A stretch of 64,000 nucleotides of DNA from Collimonas sp. OK307 (GTDB lineage Bacteria; Pseudomonadota; Gammaproteobacteria; Burkholderiales; Burkholderiaceae_D): positions 62,001-126,000 of the forward strand of contig NZ_FOQI01000004.1 in the NCBI RefSeq assembly GCF_900113705.1, in the 5' to 3' direction. Below, piece after piece: positions 19,430 through 27,732 of this stretch. Position 1 is the first letter of the stretch. The number at the start of each line of letters is the position of its first letter. The notes under the pieces are model-generated. The model was not told where the DNA came from, ran no database searches, and saw nothing but the letters and a program-made list of their open reading frames with translations. Position numbers and translations under genes: made by a program.

Positions 19430-19667
19430 CCAGCCTGACCTTGATCACAGCTTGACCTTTCCGGGCGTCTGCAACTGCATTCAACTCCATGTCTTCCAGC
19501 TTGTTCATCAGCACTTCATAGGCTTTTGCTGGAACACAATAAAAAACCGGTTGGTTCCGGTTTAAGATCGCCACAGGAAATCCTTCGCCGGCAGAAACGG
19601 TTCCCATAGGGTCTTTTTTTAATTCAGAAACGCTCGCTGTCGTTTCGGCAAGAATCATGTGTGCCAT
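19419..19667 (-). CDS. Phd/YefM-StbD family antitoxin
   Basis: An 82-residue antitoxin that neutralises the adjacent RelE-like toxin and probably autorepresses. The N-terminal DNA-binding part reads AETTASVSELKKDPMGTVSAGEGFPVAILNRNQPVFYCVPAKAYE, characteristic of StbD/YefM. The C-terminal acidic and basic tail should wrap the toxin. The start is taken at MAHMILAETT; the ATG three codons later is also possible, and the frame is open 22 codons further upstream. Confidence 0.87.
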   Translation of the reverse strand: MAHMILAETTASVSELKKDPMGTVSAGEGFPVAILNRNQPVFYCVPAKAYEVLMNKLEDMELNAVADARKGQAVIKVRLDEL

Positions 19668-19683
19668 AGAAATACTTTTAAAA

Positions 19684-19709
19684 GCATTATTAACAGCACC
19701 AATAATAGC
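19684..19709. promoter_or_regulatory. Possible toxin-antitoxin operator
   Basis: Imperfect AT-rich inverted repeat, GCATTATT paired with AATAATAGC around a 9-base centre, 17 bases upstream of the antitoxin start. Antitoxins of this family bind such palindromes for autoregulation. Confidence 0.35.
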
Positions 19710-19866
19710 ATCTTCCATAGTACCCCCATGCATATCGTCCTCCCGGTAAAAAACCTAGTATGGCCTAACTCCTGGGGACAATTTGCACGCATGCCGTAAG
19801 TCATGGCTGAATATCTGTCTCGTGTTCGCGACGTGAATGGTTTAGCCGATTTCGGCGCAAGAGTCT

Positions 19867-21114
19867 TTATTTGTCTACGGATCCAGCCTGTTGCCTGACA
19901 TACGCGGCGTCCGTCAGCGTTTTCAGAAAAGTCACCAGGTCATCCACATCGCTGTCGCTTAGTGCAGGCTTGCTGCCTTCACGCCGGTTATAGGGTACCG
20001 AATTGATGTTGACGTTTTCCCGATAAGCAGGCGGCACGTCATCGAATTTAACGCCGCTTTTATACCAGTCACCCGGTTTGGTCGCGCGTGTTGCGTAAAA
20101 CGCGACGGCGTCACGCAGCTCGGAAAATACGCCGTTATGCATGTAATTTTCGCGTACGGCGACGTTGCGCAAGCTGGGGGTTTTGAAATAGCCGCACCAT
20201 TGGCTGCTGTCATGCCATTGCAATTGGGCTGCGGTTTTGCACAAGCCGACGTCATAGAATTTCGGATTGCGATTTTCCGCAATCCTGCGGTTACGCGGCA
20301 CCGCTACCGCATCGTAGCCAAAATCGGTGAACAACGAACGGGCCGGATTGCTGGAACTGTCGTTGAATTTATGACAGGATGCGCAATTGCCTTTATCCGG
20401 ATCTTTAAACAAGCGCAGGCCGCGCATTTCTGCCGTAGTCAATTTAACCCGCCCGCGGATATAGTCATCGTACCTGGAGCTGAACGGGGTCATTTCATCG
20501 CTGCGTAAAAAGGCTTCCAGCGCACGGCCGGCGGCCTCGGTCGTTTGTGCCGGCCGTTGAAATATGGCCGCGCCGAACTGCGCACGCATATCGAGTGCAT
20601 ACGCTTGCTGCAGCTTGCGCGCCAACTGGCTGGCGTCGCGGTTATTCATTTCCAGAGGATTGAACAAAGGACCTTGCACCTGCTCCACCAAGGTATTGGC
20701 GCGGCCATCCCAAAAGAAGCCGCCAAATGGAATCGGCGCCAGTGCATCGTCATCCTGATAGAAAAAACGCGGCGGCGTATAGCGCAGATACAAAACCGAG
20801 GGCGTGTTGCGCGTACCCAGGCTGGCCGGGCGACTGCCGAGCGCCACACCGATCCGTGATCCGTGATTGCCGGAAAAAGCCTGTGCCGGAGCGTGGCAAC
20901 TGGCGCAACTGGTGCCACGCGGCTCCGACAGCCGGGTATCGAAGAACAATTGCCGGCCGAGCGCCACCAGTCCTGGAGGATCGACGGGCGCCGCTGCCGG
21001 CGCCGGCATTTCCGGATAGAGCGGCGTGTTCACCGGCGCGGCGTTCAGCTTGAACGGCACCAGGCTGGCTAGCAGCACGCTGGCCAACAGCAGGCCAGGC
21101 CAAAGACTACGCAT
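19867..21114 (-). CDS. Di-heme cytochrome c peroxidase (MauG/CcpA family)
   Basis: Exported di-heme c-type protein reducing hydrogen peroxide with electrons from small cytochromes, or acting as a MauG-type oxidase. It has a signal peptide (MRSLWPGLLLASVLLASLVPFKLNA) and two heme sites: CASCH in TSCASCHAPAQAFSG and CASCH in GNCASCHKFNDS. RNTPSVL and FKTPSLRNVAVRENYMHNG are conserved peroxidase segments. Start chosen at the ATG overlapping the stop of the upstream phosphoesterase (TGATG), implying translational coupling. 415 residues. Confidence 0.92.
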   Translation of the reverse strand: MRSLWPGLLLASVLLASLVPFKLNAAPVNTPLYPEMPAPAAAPVDPPGLVALGRQLFFDTRLSEPRGTSCASCHAPAQAFSGNHGSRIGVALGSRPASLGTRNTPSVLYLRYTPPRFFYQDDDALAPIPFGGFFWDGRANTLVEQVQGPLFNPLEMNNRDASQLARKLQQAYALDMRAQFGAAIFQRPAQTTEAAGRALEAFLRSDEMTPFSSRYDDYIRGRVKLTTAEMRGLRLFKDPDKGNCASCHKFNDSSSNPARSLFTDFGYDAVAVPRNRRIAENRNPKFYDVGLCKTAAQLQWHDSSQWCGYFKTPSLRNVAVRENYMHNGVFSELRDAVAFYATRATKPGDWYKSGVKFDDVPPAYRENVNINSVPYNRREGSKPALSDSDVDDLVTFLKTLTDAAYVRQQAGSVDK

Positions 21115-22562
21115 CAGTTTGGCGCCAGATAGCCGGTCTTGTCGCAACTGATGTTGTTGCCATTTTGCAGGCAGGTGGTTAACAACAATCCCTTACGCGT
21201 ATAGGCTTTGTATGCCCACGTGCCATTGCTCTGTCGATCCATCACCATGAAACCGAAGCTGCTCGTATGTGCAATCTTGTCGACAATCGCGCCAGGAGCG
21301 GGACTGATGTTGGCGGGAAACGGATCGGCAAAATTCACGTCCAGATTATCGCCTCCGTTGCCGGACACGAAAGTTGCGGGATGGTTGGATGAAAAATTGA
21401 TGGCCTGGAAATCATGGACGTGGCCATGAATCGCGGTCTTCACCCCGGCTGGATAGTAGGCGGTCGGATTAACGCTTTGCATCACCGATAGCAGAGCAGC
21501 GTTACCAGGCGCCGGCGCAGCACCGGCCAATGGCGCGAAACCCAGAATCGGATGGTGGTTGGTGAAGATGCTATTCACGCCGGCCTTCGCCGCCAGCTGG
21601 TTGACTGCCTGGAACTGCGCTTGATATTTAATGAATTGCGGATCGTTGGTCGGCAACGCTGCCCGGCCCGCTTTCGACGAATCGAACACAATCACTTGGG
21701 TATCGCGACCGAGCGCCACCGCGTACGGATCGGAAAAATTTCCCAAGCCGTCATTGACCGGATCGTCGCAAGATCGCTTGGCTTCGAACGGTTGCGTATC
21801 CAGGAATCGGAACCAGCCCTGGCCGGCGCGGGCGCATTCCTCGTGATTGCCGCGCACCATAATCCACGGCGCGACAGCCATCAGCGGCGCTGCGGGCTTG
21901 AACAAATCGGCTTGCCACGCATCCCAGCCATAACCCCACGGGCTGTCTTTGCAGCCGGCGATATCGGCGGGACAGGCGTTTTCGCGATAGTGATAATCAC
22001 CTATGTGCAGTACCAAATCCGGTTGCATCGCGGCAGCAGCGCTGGCGATCTCGGGGAATGGCCAGGCATCGCCATCGGCGCAGGCTTGCCAGGCGTTATC
22101 TGCTTTTTTCATGCGGCAACCGGTATCGGCCAGCACCACCACGCGCTGCGGCTCCTTCTTGGGTAACGGCAAAGAACGAGAACCCACTGTGATGCCGCTG
22201 CTGTCGGCGGGTACACTGTATTCACAAGAGGTGACGGGGAAAGCTGAAGGCTTGGAGTCAGCAACCGCGCTGGCGGTTGGGCGCAGAGCTGCCGTGCCCG
22301 GCGCGGCGCGTAAAGTCATCGCAACATAGTCGGTGCCGTCACGGATTTCGGGACAACTGGCGTCGGTCGTGATGACCCTCACGATAGCCTGGCTGTTACT
22401 GCCGACAGTGATCCAGGCCGCCTTTACGCCAGCGTCAACGCTGTTGCTGTCGATACCGCCGCAGCCAGCAACTGCCAACCCGATGCTCATTGTTGCGGCC
22501 AATGAAAATGCGCCGCGCTGCAGTTGGTTTGTCGCGTCCCGCAGTTGGTTTGTCGCGTCCAT
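21114..22562 (-). CDS. Calcineurin-like metallophosphoesterase lipoprotein
   Basis: Exported two-metal phosphoesterase of unknown substrate. Motifs in order: ADTGCRMKK, DLVLHIGDYHYRE (metal Asp), VRGNHEECARAGQGWFRFLD, FTNHHPILGFAP, and AIHGHVHDFQAI. A lipoprotein-type signal ends SIGLAVAGC, so lipidation at that Cys is likely. The start at 22562 places a 7-residue direct repeat (DATNQL-R/Q) before the signal peptide; it is encoded by a 21-bp DNA duplication. First gene of a two-gene operon with the di-heme peroxidase. Confidence 0.87.
   Translation of the reverse strand: MDATNQLRDATNQLQRGAFSLAATMSIGLAVAGCGGIDSNSVDAGVKAAWITVGSNSQAIVRVITTDASCPEIRDGTDYVAMTLRAAPGTAALRPTASAVADSKPSAFPVTSCEYSVPADSSGITVGSRSLPLPKKEPQRVVVLADTGCRMKKADNAWQACADGDAWPFPEIASAAAAMQPDLVLHIGDYHYRENACPADIAGCKDSPWGYGWDAWQADLFKPAAPLMAVAPWIMVRGNHEECARAGQGWFRFLDTQPFEAKRSCDDPVNDGLGNFSDPYAVALGRDTQVIVFDSSKAGRAALPTNDPQFIKYQAQFQAVNQLAAKAGVNSIFTNHHPILGFAPLAGAAPAPGNAALLSVMQSVNPTAYYPAGVKTAIHGHVHDFQAINFSSNHPATFVSGNGGDNLDVNFADPFPANISPAPGAIVDKIAHTSSFGFMVMDRQSNGTWAYKAYTRKGLLLTTCLQNGNNISCDKTGYLAPN
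22519..22560. repeat. 21-bp tandem duplication at the 5' end of the metallophosphoesterase gene
   Basis: Two adjacent copies of a 21-base unit containing GCAGTTGGTTTGTCGCGTCC (22520-22539 and 22541-22560). The unit keeps frame, repeating DATNQL in the protein ahead of the signal sequence, and could slip between strains. Confidence 0.9.
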
Positions 22563-22649
22563 ATAGCTCACCGAGGTCAAAGGTCATCATGTCGAACAAC
22601 CCCAAATTATAAGAAGAAAATATGACTTGGTCGTTACATCGAATGGATA

Positions 22650-22679
22650 AAAAAAAACGCGGGAACGCGCTTTTTTTTG
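22650..22679. terminator. Bidirectional rho-independent terminator
   Basis: A-run, then CGCG GGAA CGCG stem-loop and a T-run of eight. It ends the winged-helix regulator transcript arriving on the minus strand, isolating the phosphoesterase-peroxidase operon. Confidence 0.8.
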
Positions 22680-22714
22680 ACACGGCTCTGAGCTTCGGCC
22701 TGCAGGCAGAATGA

Positions 22715-23077
22715 CTATTTGCTGGCATCCCGCGTTGCCTGCAGCAGGCACTTCGACAATTTATCGAAATGCAGCCACGCCGCCTGGCTCAACTCCACCT
22801 GCTTGCGGCGCGTATCGTCGGTATCCGTCAATACGATCCAGCCCTTTTCCCGCATCGACTTCAGGCGTGCATGCAGCATGGCCGGCGAACCGAGTTCGCT
22901 CTGCGCCATCATGTCGCGTACCGACAAGCGCTCCTTGGCTTGTCCTGCGCGCGCAACAAAAGCCAAAATGCGATCCTCCAATGGATCTAGCGATGGCAGC
23001 GACGGCAAGCCGCGCAGCGCATTCGCCAGTTGCAAAAAACGCACATAGATATCTGCAGGTCGATTATTTTTTTCCAT
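22715..23077 (-). CDS. Small winged-helix (MarR-like) regulator
   Basis: A 120-residue protein with a winged helix-turn-helix pattern: LDPLEDRILAFVARAGQAKERLSVRDMMAQSELGSPAMLHARLKSMREKGWIVLTDTDDTRRKQVELSQAAWLHFDKLS. The wing sequence TDTDDTRRKQVELS recalls MarR proteins, but it lacks the long dimerisation helices of full-length MarR. Target unknown. It is read toward the phosphoesterase-peroxidase operon but is separated from it by a strong terminator. 153 bases divide it from the divergent membrane-protein gene. Confidence 0.7.
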   Translation of the reverse strand: MEKNNRPADIYVRFLQLANALRGLPSLPSLDPLEDRILAFVARAGQAKERLSVRDMMAQSELGSPAMLHARLKSMREKGWIVLTDTDDTRRKQVELSQAAWLHFDKLSKCLLQATRDASK

Positions 23078-23230
23078 AGCACTATTGTAAGCTGTTGCCA
23101 GAAATATCAGAGACGTTCTGTTAACGTTGTTAAATCGCTGTTATTTTTATATCGATAATACTCGTCATTTCACCGCAATCGCAAGTATCTTCCAGCACCC
23201 GCGCAAATACTTCGGTAATATACGCGCGTC

Positions 23231-23800
23231 ATGACCACTACTCCGTCCCCTGTCGAGAAATTACGCCTAAACCTGCTGACAATCAGCGCCACGGCGATCG
23301 TCTACATGCTGGTGTACATGGCCAACGACTGGCTATTCAAGCACATCGAGTTTACCCAAGGAATTGCCTGGATCTATCTGCCGGCGGGGATACGGCTAAT
23401 CTGTACTTTACTATTTGCCGAGGCAGGCGTGCTCGGCATCCTGATCGGCTCAGTACTGACGTCCAGTCTCTACAACCTCTTTCCCGGCGATCCGGTCTCC
23501 ACCATCGGTTACAGCATCATCTCGGCGCTGGCGCCTTATCTTGCCTATAGATTCACATTGCAGGAGATGCGTCTGCAGCGATCGCTGAGCAACCTGACCA
23601 CGACTCGCCTGCTGGCCTGCATCCTGTTGTACGGCCTCGCCAATCCGCTGCTGCAATTGGTGTGGTTTGTATTGCGCGGTATCTCCTATCATTTCTGGTC
23701 GGGCCTGATCGTGATGTCTATCGGCGACCTGACCGGCTCTCTGATCGTGGTCTATGCGATCAAAATCCTGCTGTCTTTCGTTCCGTTGCCGCGCCATTGA
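23231..23800 (+). CDS. MASE1-like integral membrane protein
   Basis: A 189-residue inner-membrane protein with about six hydrophobic segments, starting VYMLVYMANDWLFKHIEFTQGIAWIYLPAGIRLICTLLF and containing LIGSVLTSSLYNLFPGDPVSTIGYSIISALAPYLAYR. The pattern (YLPAGIRL, a sensor-like helical bundle) resembles MASE1-type domains that usually precede GGDEF or kinase domains, but here no output domain follows. Could be a stand-alone sensor or an orphan. Function unknown. Confidence 0.6.
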   Translation: MTTTPSPVEKLRLNLLTISATAIVYMLVYMANDWLFKHIEFTQGIAWIYLPAGIRLICTLLFAEAGVLGILIGSVLTSSLYNLFPGDPVSTIGYSIISALAPYLAYRFTLQEMRLQRSLSNLTTTRLLACILLYGLANPLLQLVWFVLRGISYHFWSGLIVMSIGDLTGSLIVVYAIKILLSFVPLPRH

Positions 23801-24005
23801 GCAAGCAAGTAAGCACAGCACACACAGCGCCCCATCTCCAAAGATCTTGCCGATCGCCTGCCTGACTTTGCGTGGCACCACCACCACATTGTTTCCGATT
23901 GTAATACTGCCGAAATAATTCCTCGCTATTCTGCCGACGGTTATAGAAATTATAGCGGTTAGCGAATTCACGCTATCACCGCGCATCTTTCATCGGGGTA
24001 GTGCA
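23801..24005. promoter_or_regulatory. Leader and promoter region of exbD with a hairpin
   Basis: The 205-base gap contains an inverted repeat at 23955-23982: GCGGT-TAGCG, loop AATTCA, CGCTA-(TC)-ACCGC, ending 23 bases before the exbD ATG. No T-run, so a regulatory site or mRNA structure is more likely than a terminator. No clear Fur box is visible. Confidence 0.45.
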
Positions 24006-24413
24006 ATGCGTAGTTGGGACGAACCAAAAAAGCGGAAAGCCCGCGTCGAAATCATTCCCATGATCGACGTGATGATGTTTCTACTGGTGTTTTTTGTGCT
24101 GATCAGCCTTAATGTAATTCCTGCGCTCGGCATGAAAACGCATTTGCCGACAGCCAGCAGTTCACAGGATCTGAAACCGCAAAACAAGGCGGTCGTCACG
24201 CTCGGCCTGAATGACGCATTGCAAGTTGACGGCATCGACACCAAAATCGCCGAGCTGCCTGCGCGCTTGAACCAGGCCAAGAAGAACGGTGAAAAACTCA
24301 ACGTCATCGTCAACAGCGATCGCGGCGTCGAGGTGCAACGGCTGGTGGAAGTAATGGACACGCTGAAGCAGAACGGTTTCGAATCGATTTCCATTGCCAC
24401 TCGCAAGCCGTGA
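24006..24413 (+). CDS. exbD: ExbD/TolR-type biopolymer transport protein
   Basis: Single-span inner-membrane component of the proton-driven ExbB-ExbD motor energising TonB. A basic cytoplasmic start (EPKKRKARVEIIPMIDVMMFLLVFFVLISL) contains the essential Asp of PMIDVMMFL. The periplasmic part (VVTLGLNDALQVDGIDTKIAELPARL, NSDRGVEVQRLVEVMDTLKQNGFESISIAT) fits ExbD. 135 residues. Its stop overlaps the tonB start (TGATG). Unusually its partner exbB lies downstream of the receptor rather than beside it. Confidence 0.93.
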   Translation: MRSWDEPKKRKARVEIIPMIDVMMFLLVFFVLISLNVIPALGMKTHLPTASSSQDLKPQNKAVVTLGLNDALQVDGIDTKIAELPARLNQAKKNGEKLNVIVNSDRGVEVQRLVEVMDTLKQNGFESISIATRKP

Positions 24414-25150
24414 TGCAAGCGATGACTACCATGCCGTTCTTCTACCGCTTTCGCGATGCGCTGGCAACGTTGCCGTCGATACTCATACTCGCCATCCTGA
24501 TCTTTGCAGGCATCCAGAAAGCGGCAAAGATCGAGGGGCACAGCGACGATTCGCTGGTGCAGATCGCGTTGACGGAACCGGAACCTCCAGCGCCGCCCGT
24601 CACCATACCCACACCGCCGCAGCCAACTCCGACGCCGCCGCAAGTGGTGAAGCCGCAGCCGGTGCCATTGATGCAGCCGCCCCGGCAGCCACAGCCGCAG
24701 ACAGTTAGCGCTACACCGACCACCAACAGCCCAAGTGCGGAAGTGGCGGCACCGCCCGCACCGCCCAAAGCCGTCGCAGCGCCTGCGCCGGTTGCGCCAC
24801 CCGCGCCAGAACCTGCGCCGGCCATTGCCAAACCGAGCAGCGCCAGTGTCGAAGCCGGCTATGTCTCCAAGGTGCGGGCGCATCTGAACAGCATCAAACG
24901 CTATCCGACTGGCCGCGAGGCCAGCCAGCAACGGCCGCAAGGCAAGGTCAAGGTCTGGTTCGTGCTGAATCGCGACGGCACCTTGGTGGAGCAAGGGATC
25001 GAGGAATCATCAAACTCGATGCTGCTCGACGAAGCCGCCCGCAAGACCATCAACCGCGCCACTTTTTCCGCCTTTCCCGAATCCAGCTGGGCTGGGGAAG
25101 CGACACATCGATTCAGCGCCGAGCTGGAATTCATCCCCGCAGCGGGGTAA
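24413..25150 (+). CDS. tonB: TonB energy-transducing protein
   Basis: Periplasm-spanning protein transmitting motor energy to outer-membrane receptors. An N-terminal membrane anchor (LPSILILAILIFAGI), a long Pro-rich rod (about residues 50-145), and a C-terminal TonB domain (YVSKVRAHLNSIKRYPTGREASQQRPQGKVKVWFVLNRDGTL..., ending SAELEFIP). The ATG at 24413 overlaps the exbD stop; a GTG one codon earlier and an ATG at 24422 are alternatives. Probably dedicated to the receptor that follows 84 bases later. Confidence 0.92.
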   Translation: MQAMTTMPFFYRFRDALATLPSILILAILIFAGIQKAAKIEGHSDDSLVQIALTEPEPPAPPVTIPTPPQPTPTPPQVVKPQPVPLMQPPRQPQPQTVSATPTTNSPSAEVAAPPAPPKAVAAPAPVAPPAPEPAPAIAKPSSASVEAGYVSKVRAHLNSIKRYPTGREASQQRPQGKVKVWFVLNRDGTLVEQGIEESSNSMLLDEAARKTINRATFSAFPESSWAGEATHRFSAELEFIPAAG

Positions 25151-25169
25151 AGCAACAGCTAGCGGCGGT

Positions 25170-25197
25170 TTGAATACTTAGCAGCTTGAATACTTAG
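25170..25197 (+). promoter_or_regulatory. 12-bp direct repeat upstream of the TonB-dependent receptor
   Basis: TTGAATACTTAG occurs at 25170-25181 and again at 25186-25197, spaced 16 bases start to start, about 40 bases before the receptor ATG. The arrangement resembles a tandem binding site for a response regulator or activator. The regulator is not identifiable here. Confidence 0.45.
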
Positions 25198-25234
25198 TTT
25201 TACATTTCATAAAAAACGTACAGGGAGTAATGCC

Positions 25235-27631
25235 ATGCAATTCAAAGTCACCCGGCTGTCACTGCTGATTTCCGGGTTATTCATCGCCGCCAGTCCGCTG
25301 GTCCACGCTGCCGATACATCTGAAGTCGGCAAGGTCACCGTGCAAGGCGATGCCAACGGCGGCCAGAACACCGGCCTGATCCAGCAGGAAGAATCGGCGA
25401 AAGCGCGCAGTTCGGTCAATCGCGATTATATGGACAAGCAAAGCACCACCAGCAATCCATTCCAGATGATCAACCTGCTGCCGGGCGTGAACAGCTACGA
25501 TAACGACGGCACCGGTCTGTTCGGCGGCAACGTCCGGGTGCGCGGCTTTAACAGCGACCAGCTCGGTTTCACTGTCAATGGCGCGCCAGTCAACGATTCC
25601 GGCAGCTTCGCCGTCTACCCGCAGGAATACACCGATGCGGAAAACCTGTGCGACATCTTCGTCACACAGGGTTCCACCGATACCGACGCACCGCACGTTG
25701 GCGCCACCGGCGGCAACATCGGCATGACCATGTGTACGCCCGAAGACCAGCGCCGTTTCCGTACGCAATATACTTTCGGTTCGAACGACCTGTGGAAAAG
25801 TTACGTGCGTCTCGATTCGGGCAAGCTGTTCAACGATCGCTTCAAGTTCTTCATCTCTTATTCCAAGGCTCAGGCGGACAAATTCAAGGGCACCGGCCGC
25901 GCCGACAAGGAACACGTCGACTTCAACAGCAAACTGGATCTGGGCAGCGGCAGTTTTGTCGATACCGGCTTCATGTACAACTCGACGCTGAATAATAATT
26001 ATCGTTCGCTGACCAAAGCCCAGATCGCCCAATACGGACCCAACCTGGATTTCGGCAGCGTGGCGCCGGTACATCAACCGGGCGGCCCTGGCGCACAAAA
26101 CGACTCGACCTACAGCCCCAACGCCGGCATCAATACCGGCAACAAAGACCTGTACTACGGCTACAACCTGAATCCGTTCAAGAACTGGCTTGCCACCATG
26201 AACGCACACTTTCAGCTGACGCCGCAATCCAGCGTGGATGTCAATCCATACATGTGGTACGGCTTCGGCACTGGCGGCAATCAGTTGCAGACTGTCAGCG
26301 AAGGTAACTCCGGCACGCTGCTCGGCGGCGGCGTTCGCGACGTCAATCACGACGGCGACACCAAGGATACCGTGTTTGCCTATGAAGGCAGCCGTACCCG
26401 CACTTATCGTCCCGGCGTCACGCTCAAGTACAACCAGCAGATCGACAACCACAAACTGATGGTCGGCTATTGGTACGAACGCGCACGTCATCAGCAAACC
26501 GGTCCTTATTCACCAATCGACAATAACGGCAATGCCGCCGATGTCTGGCTGAACAATCCCGACGCCTGGCTCAAAAACCAAGACGGCTCTTTCGTTCAAT
26601 ACCGCGATACGCTCACCATCAGCACCGGCAAATCGGCTTTCGTGCAAGACAACATCAGCCTGATGCAAGACAAGCTGAACCTGCAACTCGGCGCACGTTA
26701 TTCGAGCATAGACCGTAACGTCACCAACAATCCAAGTCAGAGTTCGCCCGGCTTTTATACTGTGCAGAAATCGTATTCCGACCTGTTGCCGAGCCTCGGT
26801 ATCCGTTATCAGCTCGATCAGGCGCAATCGGTATTCTTCAATGCTGCGAAGAACTTCAAGGCGCCAGGTAATTTTTCCTTCTTCAACCTGATCTCAGGCG
26901 GCAATTTTGTCAACGGCGTATATACCGGAGGCACCGTGCGCAATGTGCCGGTGGACAAAGAAACCTCTTGGAACTACGATCTAGGCTACCGTTACGCGGC
27001 TGACAAATGGACGTTTTCAGGGTCGGTATTTTATGTCGATTATAAAAACCGCATTGCCTCTTCGTTCAACCCTGATACCGGCAACCGCACCGACTACAAC
27101 GTAGGCGACTCGACCTCCAAAGGCCTGGAACTTGAATCCGGCTACTCGCTCACCAAGAACCTGAGCTTGTACGGCTCGCTGTCCTATATAAAGAGCAAGA
27201 TGGACAAGGACATGCCTTGGGCTGCCAACTTCAACCTGCCAACCGGCGGCAAGGAATTTCCGGATACACCGAACTGGTTGAGTGGCTTGAGCCTGCAGTA
27301 CGCACAAGATAGCTGGTATGTATTCGGCCAAGGTAAATACACCGGCAAGCGTTACACCACTTTGGTCAACGACGACAGCCTGGGTGGTTATACGGTGTTC
27401 AATGCCGGCGCGGGTTATACCTTCCCGTCTACCACCTGGCTGAAGAAACCAACGGTGCGCTTCAACCTCAACAATATCTTTAACAAGCAATACCTGAACT
27501 TGAATTCCGGCAGCGGCAGCCAGTTCACCAGCAATGCAGTCGCGATCAACAGCAGCGCGCCGGCAGTTCCGCCGACTTTCTATGTCAGCGCACCACGCAG
27601 CTTCAGCGTGACGCTGGTTGCGGATTTTTAA
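25235..27631 (+). CDS. TonB-dependent outer-membrane receptor
   Basis: A 798-residue beta-barrel transporter. It has a signal peptide cut near VHA-ADTSEV, a possible TonB box (VGKVTVQG), a plug domain (SNPFQMINLLPGVNSYDNDGTGLFGGNVRVRGFNSDQLGFTVNGAPVNDSG) and a large barrel ending FSVTLVADF with the terminal Phe. Two plug cysteines (ENLCDIF, GMTMCTPED) may form a disulfide. The ligand is not evident. The local exbD, tonB and exbB genes make this a self-powered uptake locus, and the downstream PLD-family gene hints at an organophosphate or lipid-derived substrate, which is inference only. Confidence 0.93.
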   Translation: MQFKVTRLSLLISGLFIAASPLVHAADTSEVGKVTVQGDANGGQNTGLIQQEESAKARSSVNRDYMDKQSTTSNPFQMINLLPGVNSYDNDGTGLFGGNVRVRGFNSDQLGFTVNGAPVNDSGSFAVYPQEYTDAENLCDIFVTQGSTDTDAPHVGATGGNIGMTMCTPEDQRRFRTQYTFGSNDLWKSYVRLDSGKLFNDRFKFFISYSKAQADKFKGTGRADKEHVDFNSKLDLGSGSFVDTGFMYNSTLNNNYRSLTKAQIAQYGPNLDFGSVAPVHQPGGPGAQNDSTYSPNAGINTGNKDLYYGYNLNPFKNWLATMNAHFQLTPQSSVDVNPYMWYGFGTGGNQLQTVSEGNSGTLLGGGVRDVNHDGDTKDTVFAYEGSRTRTYRPGVTLKYNQQIDNHKLMVGYWYERARHQQTGPYSPIDNNGNAADVWLNNPDAWLKNQDGSFVQYRDTLTISTGKSAFVQDNISLMQDKLNLQLGARYSSIDRNVTNNPSQSSPGFYTVQKSYSDLLPSLGIRYQLDQAQSVFFNAAKNFKAPGNFSFFNLISGGNFVNGVYTGGTVRNVPVDKETSWNYDLGYRYAADKWTFSGSVFYVDYKNRIASSFNPDTGNRTDYNVGDSTSKGLELESGYSLTKNLSLYGSLSYIKSKMDKDMPWAANFNLPTGGKEFPDTPNWLSGLSLQYAQDSWYVFGQGKYTGKRYTTLVNDDSLGGYTVFNAGAGYTFPSTTWLKKPTVRFNLNNIFNKQYLNLNSGSGSQFTSNAVAINSSAPAVPPTFYVSAPRSFSVTLVADF

Positions 27632-27732
27632 TCGAGTGGTAATAGTAATTATTGGGCTGTAATCCATGGCGGCGGATCCTCAGTTGGGTTCGCCGCTGCA
27701 ACAAACGTGCATTCGTGCGCAGAGAGGTCACC

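Noticed and set aside
25277-26497. A 406-codon frame antisense to the TonB receptor
   Set aside because: Low-complexity Val/Ala/Gly-rich translation typical of an antisense shadow; the receptor reading is clear.
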